The notes under the pieces: model-generated
Seen by the model: the letters and a program-made list of their open reading frames with translations, nothing else
Database searches by the model: none
What the model was told of the DNA's origin: nothing
In this document: positions 13,331-22,387 of the stretch, in pieces
Position numbering within the stretch: the first letter of the stretch is position 1
How the letters are laid out: each line of letters starts with the position of its first letter
Source: Shewanella sp. SG41-4
Lineage (GTDB): Bacteria; Pseudomonadota; Gammaproteobacteria; Enterobacterales; Shewanellaceae
Assembly (NCBI RefSeq): GCF_014164505.1
Contig: NZ_JACJFI010000017.1
Span: forward strand, 1 to 33,255
Length of the DNA stretch: 33,255 bases
Reading direction: 5' to 3'
Program-made: the position numbers and the translations under genes

Positions 13331-13392
13331 AATGTCATCCTGTCTTAAATTTATTGATGTCCGGTTAGCTTAATTAGCGAAAGAAATGCACG

Positions 13393-14013
13393 TTATTGCT
13401 TAGCAATTTTTAATAAATGTCGCTGTTCATCTAACTTTGGTACATGCAATACAATGGTTTCTACCAACGAAAAACCTGTTGGCATCTGTTGTAATTCTTG
13501 CTGATTTAACTGGCCTTTTAACGCATAAAAAGTGCCTTTCTCTGTCGGTAAATGATGACACCAACTGAGCATATCTTGAATCGATGCAAATGCTCGGCTT
13601 AACACACCATCAAATTTAATCTCTGGGTTATAAGCTTCAACACGACTTTCTACCGAAGTAATGTTATTAATTTTTAATTCAAATTGAACCTGTTTTTGAA
13701 AACGGATCCGTTTACCTAAACTGTCTAATAACACAAACTGCTTATCTGGATTCATAATGGCCAACGGGATCCCAGGTAAACCAGGGCCAGTTCCCACATC
13801 AATAAAACGTTGCCCTTCAAGATAAGGAGAAACGGTTAAACTGTCCATAACATGACGGATTAACATTTGCTCAGGATCGCGAACGGCAGTGAGATTATAA
13901 GCTTTATTCCATTTATCAAGCATTTCAACAAAACCTATTAATTGTTTTTGTTGTAATTCCGTGGCTGACATATTCATTTCAGCTAAATAGGTTTTAAGTT
14001 GGGCAGATAACAC
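13393..14013 (-). CDS. rsmG: 16S rRNA (guanine527-N7)-methyltransferase
   Basis: RsmG (GidB) methylates N7 of G527 in 16S rRNA; its loss gives low-level streptomycin resistance in E. coli. The SAM-binding motif is [17 protein letters not shown], with [11 protein letters not shown] following and [14 protein letters not shown] as a further conserved block. I choose the GTG at 14013, which gives 206 residues (207 in E. coli) and has CGAGG about six bases upstream. An in-frame ATG at 14034 would add seven residues that do not fit the family. It belongs to the mnmG-rsmG-parAB series. Confidence 0.95.
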   Translation of the reverse strand: MLSAQLKTYLAEMNMSATELQQKQLIGFVEMLDKWNKAYNLTAVRDPEQMLIRHVMDSLTVSPYLEGQRFIDVGTGPGLPGIPLAIMNPDKQFVLLDSLGKRIRFQKQVQFELKINNITSVESRVEAYNPEIKFDGVLSRAFASIQDMLSWCHHLPTEKGTFYALKGQLNQQELQQMPTGFSLVETIVLHVPKLDEQRHLLKIAKQ

Positions 14014-14072
14014 AGAAAGCCTCGTAGGTTGCATGATAAAGACGGCAGTTATTATGAAGCCGTAAAAGCACT

Positions 14073-14096
14073 AAGGGAAGCCTTATGGCTTCCCTT
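14073..14096 (-). terminator. Strong hairpin between mnmG and rsmG, weak T tract
   Basis: AAGGGAAGCC (14073-14082) pairs perfectly with GGCTTCCCTT (14087-14096) around TTAT. In the minus-strand transcript the hairpin is followed by AGTGCTTTTACGG, not a real T run. It may attenuate transcription from mnmG into rsmG, or protect the mnmG mRNA end. Full termination is doubtful. Confidence 0.5.
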
Positions 14097-14125
14097 GTGG
14101 TATTGAGTTGAAAAAATAACTACAT

Positions 14126-16015
14126 TTATGCGATTTTTCGCAATAAACCTCGTTTTTTCAAATGTACTAGCAAAATTGAGATTGCTGCTGGAGTAATACC
14201 TGAGATCCGCGATGCTTGTCCAACGGTGTCTGGTTTATGACTATTCAGTTTTGCGATCACTTCATTTGAAAGACCTGGAACTTCTTGATAATCCAGATCA
14301 AGTGGCAATAATGAGTTTTCATGACGAATAGCTTTATCAATTTCATCTTGCTGGCGCTGAATATAACCTGAGTACTTAACTTGAATTTGCACTTGTTCAG
14401 CAGCTTGTTGATCATCAAGTCCAGGACCAAAACCTTCTAATGACATTAGCTTCGCATAATCCATTTCAGGGCGGCGTAGCAAATCTTCAAATGATGCTTC
14501 ACGCGAAATTGGGGTGTTTAATTGTGGATTAAGTACACCCAACAACGCTGAATTAGGGTGAACCCATTGGCTGCGTAAACGCTGAAGTTCTAATTCAATC
14601 GACTCTCTTTTGGCAATAAATGATTCCCAGCGTTTATCATCAACCAAGCCTAGTTCACGGCCTTTCTCTGTTAGTCGTAAATCGGCATTATCTTCACGTA
14701 GCAATAATCGATATTCAGCACGACTGGTAAACATGCGGTACGGTTCTTTTGTACCTAATGTTGATAAATCGTCAACTAAAACACCTAAATAAGCTTCATC
14801 ACGACGTGGACACCAAGCCGTTTTACCTTGAACTTGCAGTGATGCATTCATCCCTGCAAGTAAACCTTGAGCTCCAGCTTCTTCGTAACCGGTAGTGCCA
14901 TTAATTTGTCCAGCGAAATAGAGTCCTTCAATGGCTTTGGTTTCTAATGAATTTTTAAGATCGCGTGGATCAAAGTAATCATATTCAATAGCATAGCCAG
15001 GACGCATAATTTCTGCGTTTTCCATGCCTTTAATTGAACGAACTAAATTTAACTGTACATCAAACGGTAAACTAGTTGAGATACCGTTTGGATAAATTTC
15101 ATTAGTACTTAGGCCTTCAGGTTCAATAAATATCTGATGTGACGACTTGTCTGCAAAACGATGGATTTTATCTTCGATAGACGGGCAATAACGTGGTCCG
15201 ATCCCTTCTATAACGCCTGAGTACATTGGGCTACGATCTAGTCCTCCACGAATAATGTCGTGGGTTTTCTCATTGGTATGAGTGATAAAACATGAAACCT
15301 GTCTTGGATGCTGACTAACATCACCAATAAATGACATTACTGGTAGTGGTCTGTCGCCTTTTTGCTCAGTCATTTGTGTAAAATCAATGGTATTAGCATC
15401 AATTCGTGGTGGCGTTCCAGTTTTTAAACGGCCAACACGGATATTTAATTCACGTAAACGATTAGCTAATGCAATTGCTGGTGGATCACCTGCGCGGCCA
15501 CCACTGTAATTCTGCATACCTATATGGATTTTACCACTTAAGAATGTACCTGTTGTTAATACAATTGCTGGTGCTTCGAAAGCTAAACCCATTTGTGTTA
15601 CAACACCAACAACTTTATCGTTTTCAACAACTAAGTCATCAACAGCCTGTTGGAAAATACGTAAATTAGGTTGGTTTTGTAAAATATGTTGGATTTTTTG
15701 ACGATATAACGCTCTGTCTGCCTGGGCACGTGTTGCACGAACGGCTGGTCCTTTGCTTGAATTTAATGTTCTAAATTGAATACCTGCAAAGTCAGTGGCT
15801 GTTGCCATTGCGCCACCTAAGGCATCAATTTCTTTTACCAAATGCCCTTTGCCAATTCCGCCAATAGCAGGATTACAAGACATTTGCCCAAGTGTGTCGA
15901 TGTTATGGGTCAACAATAATGTTTTTGAGCCCATTCTTGCAGCGGCAAGTGCTGCTTCAGTTCCGGCATGACCACCACCAACAACAATTACATCAAACCG
16001 TTCATGAAAATGCAT
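14126..16015 (-). CDS. mnmG: tRNA uridine-5-carboxymethylaminomethyl modification enzyme MnmG
   Basis: MnmG (GidA) works with MnmE to build cmnm5U or nm5U at wobble position 34 of tRNAs, using FAD and NADH. The 629-residue protein matches E. coli (629). FAD binding: GGGHAGTE at 13-20. Conserved cysteine-containing segments [20 protein letters not shown] and [15 protein letters not shown] are present, as is the C-terminal MnmE-binding helical region. AAGGTCA precedes the ATG. It is transcribed away from the adjacent oriC, the same arrangement as in E. coli. Confidence 0.98.
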   Translation of the reverse strand: MHFHERFDVIVVGGGHAGTEAALAAARMGSKTLLLTHNIDTLGQMSCNPAIGGIGKGHLVKEIDALGGAMATATDFAGIQFRTLNSSKGPAVRATRAQADRALYRQKIQHILQNQPNLRIFQQAVDDLVVENDKVVGVVTQMGLAFEAPAIVLTTGTFLSGKIHIGMQNYSGGRAGDPPAIALANRLRELNIRVGRLKTGTPPRIDANTIDFTQMTEQKGDRPLPVMSFIGDVSQHPRQVSCFITHTNEKTHDIIRGGLDRSPMYSGVIEGIGPRYCPSIEDKIHRFADKSSHQIFIEPEGLSTNEIYPNGISTSLPFDVQLNLVRSIKGMENAEIMRPGYAIEYDYFDPRDLKNSLETKAIEGLYFAGQINGTTGYEEAGAQGLLAGMNASLQVQGKTAWCPRRDEAYLGVLVDDLSTLGTKEPYRMFTSRAEYRLLLREDNADLRLTEKGRELGLVDDKRWESFIAKRESIELELQRLRSQWVHPNSALLGVLNPQLNTPISREASFEDLLRRPEMDYAKLMSLEGFGPGLDDQQAAEQVQIQVKYSGYIQRQQDEIDKAIRHENSLLPLDLDYQEVPGLSNEVIAKLNSHKPDTVGQASRISGITPAAISILLVHLKKRGLLRKIA

Positions 16016-16146
16016 TATCTGACCTTTGATAGCTAAGAAAGTTAAATTCGAATTTAATCTGTTTTCGAGTGGATCATTTTAGCACTTGCTTGTCTTAACG
16101 TGAACGATCATTTTTCACTGATTGATCAAGATGCGGTTTGCTTAAT

Positions 16147-16199
16147 AGATCTTAAGATCTTTATATAGATCTTTTTATTATGTTTATTATTAGGATCGG
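16147..16199. promoter_or_regulatory. DNA unwinding element of oriC
   Basis: AT-rich tract with GATC-led repeats at 16148, 16156 and 16168, the last (GATCTTTTTATTA) close to the E. coli 13-mer GATCTNTTNTTTT, and ending in TTATTAGGATCG. It lies on the mnmG side of the DnaA boxes, as in E. coli. A one-mismatch DnaA box (TGTTGATAA, 16207-16215) flanks it at the position of E. coli R1. Confidence 0.8.
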
Positions 16200-16310
16200 G
16201 CTTTTCTGTTGATAACTCATATTTTCCTTTTTAATTATGGGCTTAGTGATAAACTAACCTGTGATCTGATCGCGATCAAACTCAAGATAACTTGGGGATA
16301 GATCGGGTAG

Positions 16311-16319
16311 TTATCCACA
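16311..16319 (+). promoter_or_regulatory. DnaA box (perfect)
   Basis: TTATCCACA, an exact match to the high-affinity DnaA box, in the middle of oriC between GATC sites at 16301 and 16325. Confidence 0.9.
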
Positions 16320-16383
16320 AGGGTGATCATTGAGCAGATCGGACTGTGAATAGTACAGAGTTATGATCGCTAAAAATAATAGC

Positions 16384-16392
16384 TTATCCACA
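16384..16392 (+). promoter_or_regulatory. DnaA box (perfect)
   Basis: TTATCCACA, exact match, near the mioC side of oriC. It faces the inverted box at 16417 with a 24-bp gap. Confidence 0.9.
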
Positions 16393-16416
16393 AACTTATA
16401 CTAATAAATAACATAT

Positions 16417-16425
16417 TGTGGATAA
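16417..16425 (-). promoter_or_regulatory. DnaA box (perfect, inverted)
   Basis: TGTGGATAA, the reverse complement of the DnaA box, convergent with the box at 16384. Its opposite orientation resembles the E. coli arrangement in which box orientations differ on the two sides of the origin. Confidence 0.9.
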
Positions 16426-16486
16426 GTTAGATCTAATCTGTGAGTTGATCATGACTTATGCAGATATTGATCGGATTTATATATGC

Positions 16487-16927
16487 TTAAATAAGATGTT
16501 GCCATTGTAATAACCAAGCTAAGGCGGGTTCTTCCGGTATTGGATCTCGTTGAACATCAATTTGGATCTTATCCACAATAGCTTTAGATCCATGTTGTAA
16601 AAGTAGTGCGGTTATTTTTTCAGGTCCTTGGCAGAAAGTATCGTAACTTGAGTCACCAATTGCACATAAAGCAAACTTTATATGCTTGAGATCGGGTATT
16701 TCGATCATTAATTGCTTATGAAAAGGTACTATATTGTCGGGAAGATCGCCTGCTCCATGAGTAGAACATACAAGGATCCACACTGGAAAATCTGCTAATT
16801 CATCTATATTAGGCTCAATAAATACCTCTGTTTGATGCTCTAACTCAGCAAGTTGAGCTGCCATTTCATCGGCAACATATTCTGAACCGCCTAATGTTGT
16901 GCCTACTAATAATGCTATTTTTGCCAT
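16487..16927 (-). CDS. mioC: Flavodoxin-like protein MioC
   Basis: MioC is a short-chain FMN-binding flavodoxin, reported in E. coli to take part in biotin synthase electron transfer. Its gene flanks oriC. The 146-residue protein has the FMN phosphate loop GTTLGGSE at 9-16, STHGAGDLPDN for the second flavin loop, and CAIGDSSYDTFCQG for the third. AGGAG lies close before the ATG. Transcription runs towards oriC, so mioC transcription may influence initiation as proposed in E. coli. A perfect DnaA box lies inside the gene. Confidence 0.95.
   Translation of the reverse strand: MAKIALLVGTTLGGSEYVADEMAAQLAELEHQTEVFIEPNIDELADFPVWILVCSTHGAGDLPDNIVPFHKQLMIEIPDLKHIKFALCAIGDSSYDTFCQGPEKITALLLQHGSKAIVDKIQIDVQRDPIPEEPALAWLLQWQHLI
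16569..16577 (+). promoter_or_regulatory. DnaA box inside mioC
   Basis: TTATCCACA exact match about 145 bp from the outermost oriC box, within mioC codons (Val-Asp-Lys-Ile region). It may extend the DnaA-binding array into the gene or affect transcripts entering oriC. Confidence 0.65.
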
Positions 16928-17147
16928 CTTGACTCCTAATTATCTGTATTTTCCAATGACTACACATCTGTATTGATCATCATGGGGCGATGTATTTGGC
17001 TATTTTACTCGTTCAATTGAGATTAATGTTGGCTTATTTGTGTTTATAAGAGGCTATATCTGTACAAATTAGTGTGCTGTAGACGTTTTTAAGTGCTGTT
17101 TTTAGGCTTTATTTATTCGTTAACATGAGTTTTTAATATTTTTTGCA

Positions 17148-17176
17148 TAAAAAAACGAGCCATATAAGGCTCGTTT
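17148..17176 (-). terminator. Terminator of the adhC-fghA operon
   Basis: AACGAGCC (17154-17161) pairs with GGCTCGTT (17168-17175) across six bases. On the minus strand it is followed by a run of T (opposite 17149-17155). It lies about 35 bp past the fghA stop. The remaining gap 16928-17147 is AT-rich, contains the mioC ribosome site AGGAG and a direct repeat ATCTGTATT (16942 and 16966), and shows no gene. Confidence 0.85.
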
Positions 17177-17210
17177 ATTTGGGCTTATTACAGCTGTATT
17201 ATCTGAAAAG

Positions 17211-18056
17211 TTAACTTAATGACAAATGTTTTGCATGAAAATATAGATGATCTTCAATAAAGGTTGCGACAAAATAATAGCTGTGGTCATAACCTGGCTG
17301 CATTCTCATTTCAAGCGGATAACCTTTGTCTTTAGCCACATTAACTAATGCTTGTGGTTTTAACTGCTCGTCTAAAAAGTTGTCATTACTGCCTTGGTCC
17401 ACCAGCGCGGGCACAAATTTTTGGCTATTGGCCATTAACTCGCAACTGTCATATTGTTTCCATTGCTGATGATCATCACCCAAATAGCCACGGAAGGCTT
17501 TTATTCCCCAAGGGCAATCCATTGGATGACAAATCGGACTAAATGCCGATACGCTGTTGAATAAATCTGGATTTTTCAATGCGATGGTCATAGCCCCGTG
17601 TCCACCCATTGAATGACCACTAATGCTGCGTTGGTTTGTGACGGGAAAATGAGCTTCAATTAATGCTGGCAGTTCGCTGACGACGTAATCATACATTTGA
17701 TAATGCTGATTAAATGGTGGTTTGGTGGCATTAAGATAAAAGCTTGCACCTAAACCAAAGTCATAAGCGCCGTCGGCATCATCCGCGACACCTTCTCCTC
17801 GTGGGCTGGTATCGGTTGCGACAATAGCCATGCCTAATTCGGCTGCTATGCGAAGAGCTCCCGCTTTTTGCATAAAGTTTTCATCGGTACAGGTGAGCCC
17901 TGACAACCAATATAAAACTGGTACTTTTTGGCCTTCGGCTTGTGGTGGTAAGTAAATAGCAAACCGCATGGTGCAATTAAGCGCACTTGATTGATGACTG
18001 TATTGTTTATGCCAACCACCAAATGCTTTGGTACTGCTGATACTTTCAATGGTCAT
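17211..18056 (-). CDS. fghA: S-formylglutathione hydrolase
   Basis: FghA hydrolyses S-formylglutathione to formate and glutathione, the second step of glutathione-dependent formaldehyde detoxification. The 281-residue protein is an esterase-D type alpha/beta hydrolase. The nucleophile elbow is GHSMGG with Ser149; Asp225 (in QGSNDNFLD) and His258 (in PGYDHSYYF) complete the triad. LSGLTCTDENF near 51-61 is the family oxyanion and substrate region. AAGGA precedes the ATG by seven bases. It is 73 bp after adhC, which makes its substrate, so the two form an operon ending at the hairpin near 17148. Confidence 0.96.
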   Translation of the reverse strand: MTIESISSTKAFGGWHKQYSHQSSALNCTMRFAIYLPPQAEGQKVPVLYWLSGLTCTDENFMQKAGALRIAAELGMAIVATDTSPRGEGVADDADGAYDFGLGASFYLNATKPPFNQHYQMYDYVVSELPALIEAHFPVTNQRSISGHSMGGHGAMTIALKNPDLFNSVSAFSPICHPMDCPWGIKAFRGYLGDDHQQWKQYDSCELMANSQKFVPALVDQGSNDNFLDEQLKPQALVNVAKDKGYPLEMRMQPGYDHSYYFVATFIEDHLYFHAKHLSLS

Positions 18057-18129
18057 TATGTGTCCTTATTTGTCAGAAGGCAGCTAAGTCGTTTTACACT
18101 TAACTGCATCTGTCATGATAAATTAAGCG

Positions 18130-19290
<1,161 letters not shown>

Positions 19291-19311
19291 TCAACATGGC
19301 TAATAGATATG

Positions 19312-19324
19312 ACTACAGTGTAGT
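19312..19324. promoter_or_regulatory. Candidate operator dyad upstream of adhC
   Basis: ACTACA-G-TGTAGT, a perfect 6-bp inverted repeat around one base, in the adhC/lysR divergent gap about 50 bp upstream of adhC. A candidate regulator or RNA-polymerase-overlapping site; no family assignment is certain. Confidence 0.4.
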
Positions 19325-19345
19325 GTATTTAGCTATTGTATTTGT

Positions 19346-19362
19346 TTATCATAGAATGATAA
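19346..19362. promoter_or_regulatory. Candidate LysR-type binding site
   Basis: TTATCAT-AGA-ATGATAA, a perfect 7-bp inverted repeat with a 3-bp centre. It contains the T-N11-A pattern expected of LysR-type recognition sites and lies 40 bp before the lysR start and 86 bp before adhC, suited to autoregulation and divergent control. Confidence 0.5.
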
Positions 19363-19401
19363 TTAGCTTATTTAGCAAATGACTTTTACGAGAATGTAAT
19401 A

Positions 19402-20268
19402 ATGATGAAGTGGGAAGGCATTTTTGAATTTGTGGCCGTCGCCGAAACAGACAGTTTTACCTTGGCAGGTAAGCGTTTGAGTATTTCTACTGCGCAAGTG
19501 AGCCGACAAATCAGTCAGCTTGAAAATCGTTTAAACACCAAATTATTTTATCGTACCACCCGTAAAGTATCGTTAACCGAAGAGGGTACGGTTTATTATC
19601 AGCATTGCCGCCAAGTATTAAACAGTCTTGATGAAGCAGAACGGGCTATTTCAAGCTTAAAAGATAAGCCGCAAGGACTTATTAGAATTACTGCGCCAGT
19701 GACTTACGGTGAAAAGTTTATCATGCCGATAGTCATTGATTTTATGCAGCAATATCCAGACATTGAAGTTATTTGTGAGCTAACTAATCAACAACTTGAC
19801 TTGGTGGACGGTGGTTATGATTTGGCTATTAGGCTAGGGCGGTTAACTAATTCAACCATGATGGCAAAGCGACTTACGAGTCGAAGCCAATATGTTTGCG
19901 CCGCCCCGAGTTACATCGCTAAATACGGTACGCCTTATGCGTTATCTGAGTTAAGCCAGCATAATTGTTTAATTGGCAGTCAGTCGCATTGGCATTTTGT
20001 TGAACAAGGTAAACCCAAGACGATAAAAGTGCATGGTTCTTTAGCTTGTAGCAGTGGCTTGAGTTTATTAAATGCGGCTATTTGTGGTTTGGGTATAGTG
20101 CAGTTACCCGGATATTACGTCAATGATGCTATAGCAGAGGGGGAATTAGTGGTATTACTGGCACCTTTTCAACAACCTAAAGAAGGTATTTGGGCTTTGT
20201 ATCCGCATAATCGCCATTTATCACCCAAAGTGAGATTACTGGTCGATAAGCTATCTCAAGAGTTGTAA
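19402..20268 (+). CDS. LysR-family transcriptional regulator
   Basis: A 288-residue LysR-type regulator. The N-terminal winged helix-turn-helix covers about 1-62 (FVAVAETDSFTLAGKRLSISTAQVSRQISQLENRLNTKLFYRTTRKVSLTEEG). The effector domain runs from about 90 to 285, with GLIRITAPVTYGEKFIMP at its start, a pattern of the CrgA/AaeR-like subgroup. The start is one of two adjacent ATG codons; the ribosome site is weak. It is divergent from adhC-fghA, with two perfect dyads between, so it probably controls formaldehyde detoxification. Inducer unknown. This differs from E. coli, where the unrelated FrmR does this job. Confidence 0.93.
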   Translation: MMKWEGIFEFVAVAETDSFTLAGKRLSISTAQVSRQISQLENRLNTKLFYRTTRKVSLTEEGTVYYQHCRQVLNSLDEAERAISSLKDKPQGLIRITAPVTYGEKFIMPIVIDFMQQYPDIEVICELTNQQLDLVDGGYDLAIRLGRLTNSTMMAKRLTSRSQYVCAAPSYIAKYGTPYALSELSQHNCLIGSQSHWHFVEQGKPKTIKVHGSLACSSGLSLLNAAICGLGIVQLPGYYVNDAIAEGELVVLLAPFQQPKEGIWALYPHNRHLSPKVRLLVDKLSQEL

Positions 20269-20319
20269 CTATAATCTGTTTATCTCGATCTGATTTTAAT
20301 CATACAAGTTAACAAGCAT

Positions 20320-20934
20320 CTAGCTCATTGTTCGCAAATAACGCGCTATTTGAGCTTTTGGAAGGCTGGATATTTTAGTGATTATATCAATGGTAATAGC
20401 TTGTTTGGGCAGTTGTTGCTGCAACACTTCTATTTGATGTAACCACAAATGGCTGGTCATAGTTGCATCGGCTAAAGCGCGGTGAAACACCCCTTGATTG
20501 GGTAATTGATGGTAATTAACCAAGGTGCCAAGTTGATGATTAGGCGCATCTTGGCTTATTCGCCTTGATAATAATAACGAGCAAGCAAACTGACCTGTGT
20601 AATGGAGTTTGCTATGACTAAATTCAGCATCGAGAAACTTTTTATCAAAGCTGGCATTGTGTGCCACCAAATTAAAACCATCAATAAACTTGGCAAACTG
20701 CCCCATAACTTGTTTGGACGCTGGGGCATGTTTGAGCATATCGTTGCTAATACCTGTGTATTGCTCAATAAAGCTATTGACTCGCCGACCCGGATTAATC
20801 AGTTCCTGAAAAGTATCGACTATTTGACCATTAACTAACTTAACTGCACCAATTTCTATGGCTCGGTCACCGTTATCTGGTGATAGTCCTGTGGTTTCAA
20901 AATCGAGCACCACAACCTGGTTAGCGAGTGTCAT
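20320..20934 (-). CDS. DnaQ-like 3'-5' exonuclease (DEDDh family)
   Basis: A 204-residue stand-alone exonuclease domain. All active-site residues of the DEDDh group are present: Asp11 and Glu13 (VLDFETTG), Asp97 (AHNASFD), and His151 with Asp156 (HRALADA). It resembles polymerase III epsilon and PolC-type proofreading domains and may remove 3' ends from DNA or RNA; the substrate cannot be read from sequence. The ATG at 20934 is preceded by AGGTG at 20946-20942, which overlaps the mnmE stop codon, so the gene is probably translated from the mnmE message. A longer reading start at 20991 lies inside mnmE and has no support. It is convergent with lysR, with no clear terminator in the 51-bp gap. 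Confidence 0.9.
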   Translation of the reverse strand: MTLANQVVVLDFETTGLSPDNGDRAIEIGAVKLVNGQIVDTFQELINPGRRVNSFIEQYTGISNDMLKHAPASKQVMGQFAKFIDGFNLVAHNASFDKKFLDAEFSHSKLHYTGQFACSLLLSRRISQDAPNHQLGTLVNYHQLPNQGVFHRALADATMTSHLWLHQIEVLQQQLPKQAITIDIITKISSLPKAQIARYLRTMS

Positions 20935-20944
20935 CAATTTACAC

Positions 20945-22306
20945 CTATTTACCAATACAGAATGAGCCAAAAATCTTGCCCAATAGATCATCTGAGGTGA
21001 ATTTACCGGTGATTTCAGATAAAGCCATTTGTGTCATGCGCAGTTCTTCTGCCAGTAACTCTCCGGCTAAATACACTTCAAGCTGTTCTTTACCCAGTTG
21101 TAAGTGATTTGCGGCAAGTTCGAGTGCTTCTAAATGACGACGGCGGGCAATAAAACCACCTTCTAAGTTACTTTGGTAACCCATTAATGATTTAAGGTGC
21201 TGCTTTAATTCATCAACGCCTAAACCTGTTTTGGCTGATATCCGATAAACACTGTAGCCTTGTTCTTCGGTGTTATCTAAGGTCTCACCGGTTAAATCCG
21301 CTTTATTTCGTACTACCGTTACCCCTAGCTTTGCTGGTAAGCGGTCGATAAAGTCGGGCCAAATTTCGTGAGGATTAATAGCATCAGTTGTGGTGCCATC
21401 GACCATGAATAAGACTCTATCGGCACTGGCTATTTCGGCCCATGCGCGTTCGATACCTATTTGTTCAACCGTATCGAGAGTGTCTCGTAACCCAGCCGTA
21501 TCGATAATGTGCAGTGGCATACCGTCTAAGTGGATATGTTCCCGCAATACGTCACGAGTTGTGCCGGCAATTTCAGTTACAATGGCCGACTCTTTACCGG
21601 CTAATGCATTAAGTAAGCTTGATTTACCAGCATTAGGGCGGCCGGCTATTACAACTTTCATTCCTTCACGGATGATTGAACCTTGTTTGGCGCTGGCTTG
21701 TACTGTGTCTAGTTTGCCGATGATTTTATATAACGCGTTGGCAATTTTACCATCTGATAGAAAGTCGACTTCCTCATCGGGGAAATCAATCGCAGCTTCC
21801 ACATATAAGCGCAGATTGGTGACTTGGTCGACAAGCTCATGGACTTCTTTTGAAAATTCACCTTGTAGTGATTGCAACGCACTTTTTGCTGCTTGTTCAC
21901 TGGTGGCATCAATTAAGTCAGCAATCGCTTCAGCTTGAGTTAAGTCGAGTTTATCGTTCATAAAGGCTTGTTCGCTAAATTCACCAGGCCTAGCAATACG
22001 AATACCGTCTATTTCCATGACTCGCTTAATTAGCATGTCGAGCACTATTTGACCGCCATGGCCTTGCAGTTCTAGAACATCTTCGCCGGTAAATGAATTT
22101 GGTCCTTTAAAAAATAGCGCAATCCCTTGATCAATCACCTGACCGTCAGCATTGTTAAAATCACAATATTCTGCGTAACGCGTTTTTGGGATGTGGCCAA
22201 TAATAGCTGTCGCTACATTAGTCGCTAAACCACCAGAAATACGAATGATACCTACGCCACCTCGTCCCGGGGCGGTGGCTTGTGCCACAATAGTGTCTGT
22301 TGTCAC
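20945..22306 (-). CDS. mnmE: tRNA uridine-5-carboxymethylaminomethyl modification GTPase MnmE
   Basis: MnmE is the GTPase partner of MnmG in wobble-uridine modification. The 453-residue protein has the N-terminal formyl-THF-binding domain ([22 protein letters not shown]), a G domain inserted in the helical region with G1 GRPNAGKS (222-229) and the G2/G3 region [13 protein letters not shown] and DTAGL, and the C-terminal CxGK motif with Cys450 (FGSFCIGK). The start is GTG, with AGGT about seven bases upstream. It is separated from yidC by a hairpin terminator, so it may rely on readthrough or its own promoter. Confidence 0.98.
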   Translation of the reverse strand: MTTDTIVAQATAPGRGGVGIIRISGGLATNVATAIIGHIPKTRYAEYCDFNNADGQVIDQGIALFFKGPNSFTGEDVLELQGHGGQIVLDMLIKRVMEIDGIRIARPGEFSEQAFMNDKLDLTQAEAIADLIDATSEQAAKSALQSLQGEFSKEVHELVDQVTNLRLYVEAAIDFPDEEVDFLSDGKIANALYKIIGKLDTVQASAKQGSIIREGMKVVIAGRPNAGKSSLLNALAGKESAIVTEIAGTTRDVLREHIHLDGMPLHIIDTAGLRDTLDTVEQIGIERAWAEIASADRVLFMVDGTTTDAINPHEIWPDFIDRLPAKLGVTVVRNKADLTGETLDNTEEQGYSVYRISAKTGLGVDELKQHLKSLMGYQSNLEGGFIARRRHLEALELAANHLQLGKEQLEVYLAGELLAEELRMTQMALSEITGKFTSDDLLGKIFGSFCIGK

Positions 22307-22332
22307 GGTATTACCTATAAAATTGATAAAGG

Positions 22333-22360
22333 AAAAGGCGGCTAATCAGCCGCCTTTTTA
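22333..22360 (-). terminator. Hairpin terminator between yidC and mnmE
   Basis: AAAAGGCGGCT (22333-22343) pairs perfectly with AGCCGCCTTTT (22348-22358) around AATC. The leftward transcript ends with CCTTTTCC, a short T tract, so termination of the rpmH-yidC operon may be partial. The plus-strand reading has a longer T run. Confidence 0.75.
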
Positions 22361-22387
22361 ATCAGTTATACAACATTGAGCTTAGGC

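Larger units (their letters stand above)
16072..16472. other. oriC: Chromosomal replication origin (oriC), E. coli type
   Basis: This 471-bp non-coding gap between mnmG and mioC holds 17 GATC sites between 16072 and 16472, where about two would be expected by chance, three perfect DnaA boxes and an AT-rich unwinding region. The order (mnmG, AT-rich region, DnaA boxes, mioC) is that of the E. coli gidA-oriC-mioC locus. A 12-base stretch, TTATTAGGATCG (16187-16198), agrees with the right end of the E. coli 13-mer region as I recall it. Dam methylation of the GATCs and SeqA sequestration are inferred from this. Confidence 0.93.

Noticed and set aside
18080-18107. Imperfect hairpin GCAGCTAAGT / ACTTAACTGC between adhC and fghA
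   Set aside because: One mismatch in a ten-base stem, an eight-base loop and no T tract; the two genes form one pathway and are most likely co-transcribed.
21390-21938. 182-codon plus-strand open frame opposite mnmE
   Set aside because: It is serine-rich, low in recognisable structure and lies wholly within mnmE; it reflects the codon pattern of the opposite strand.
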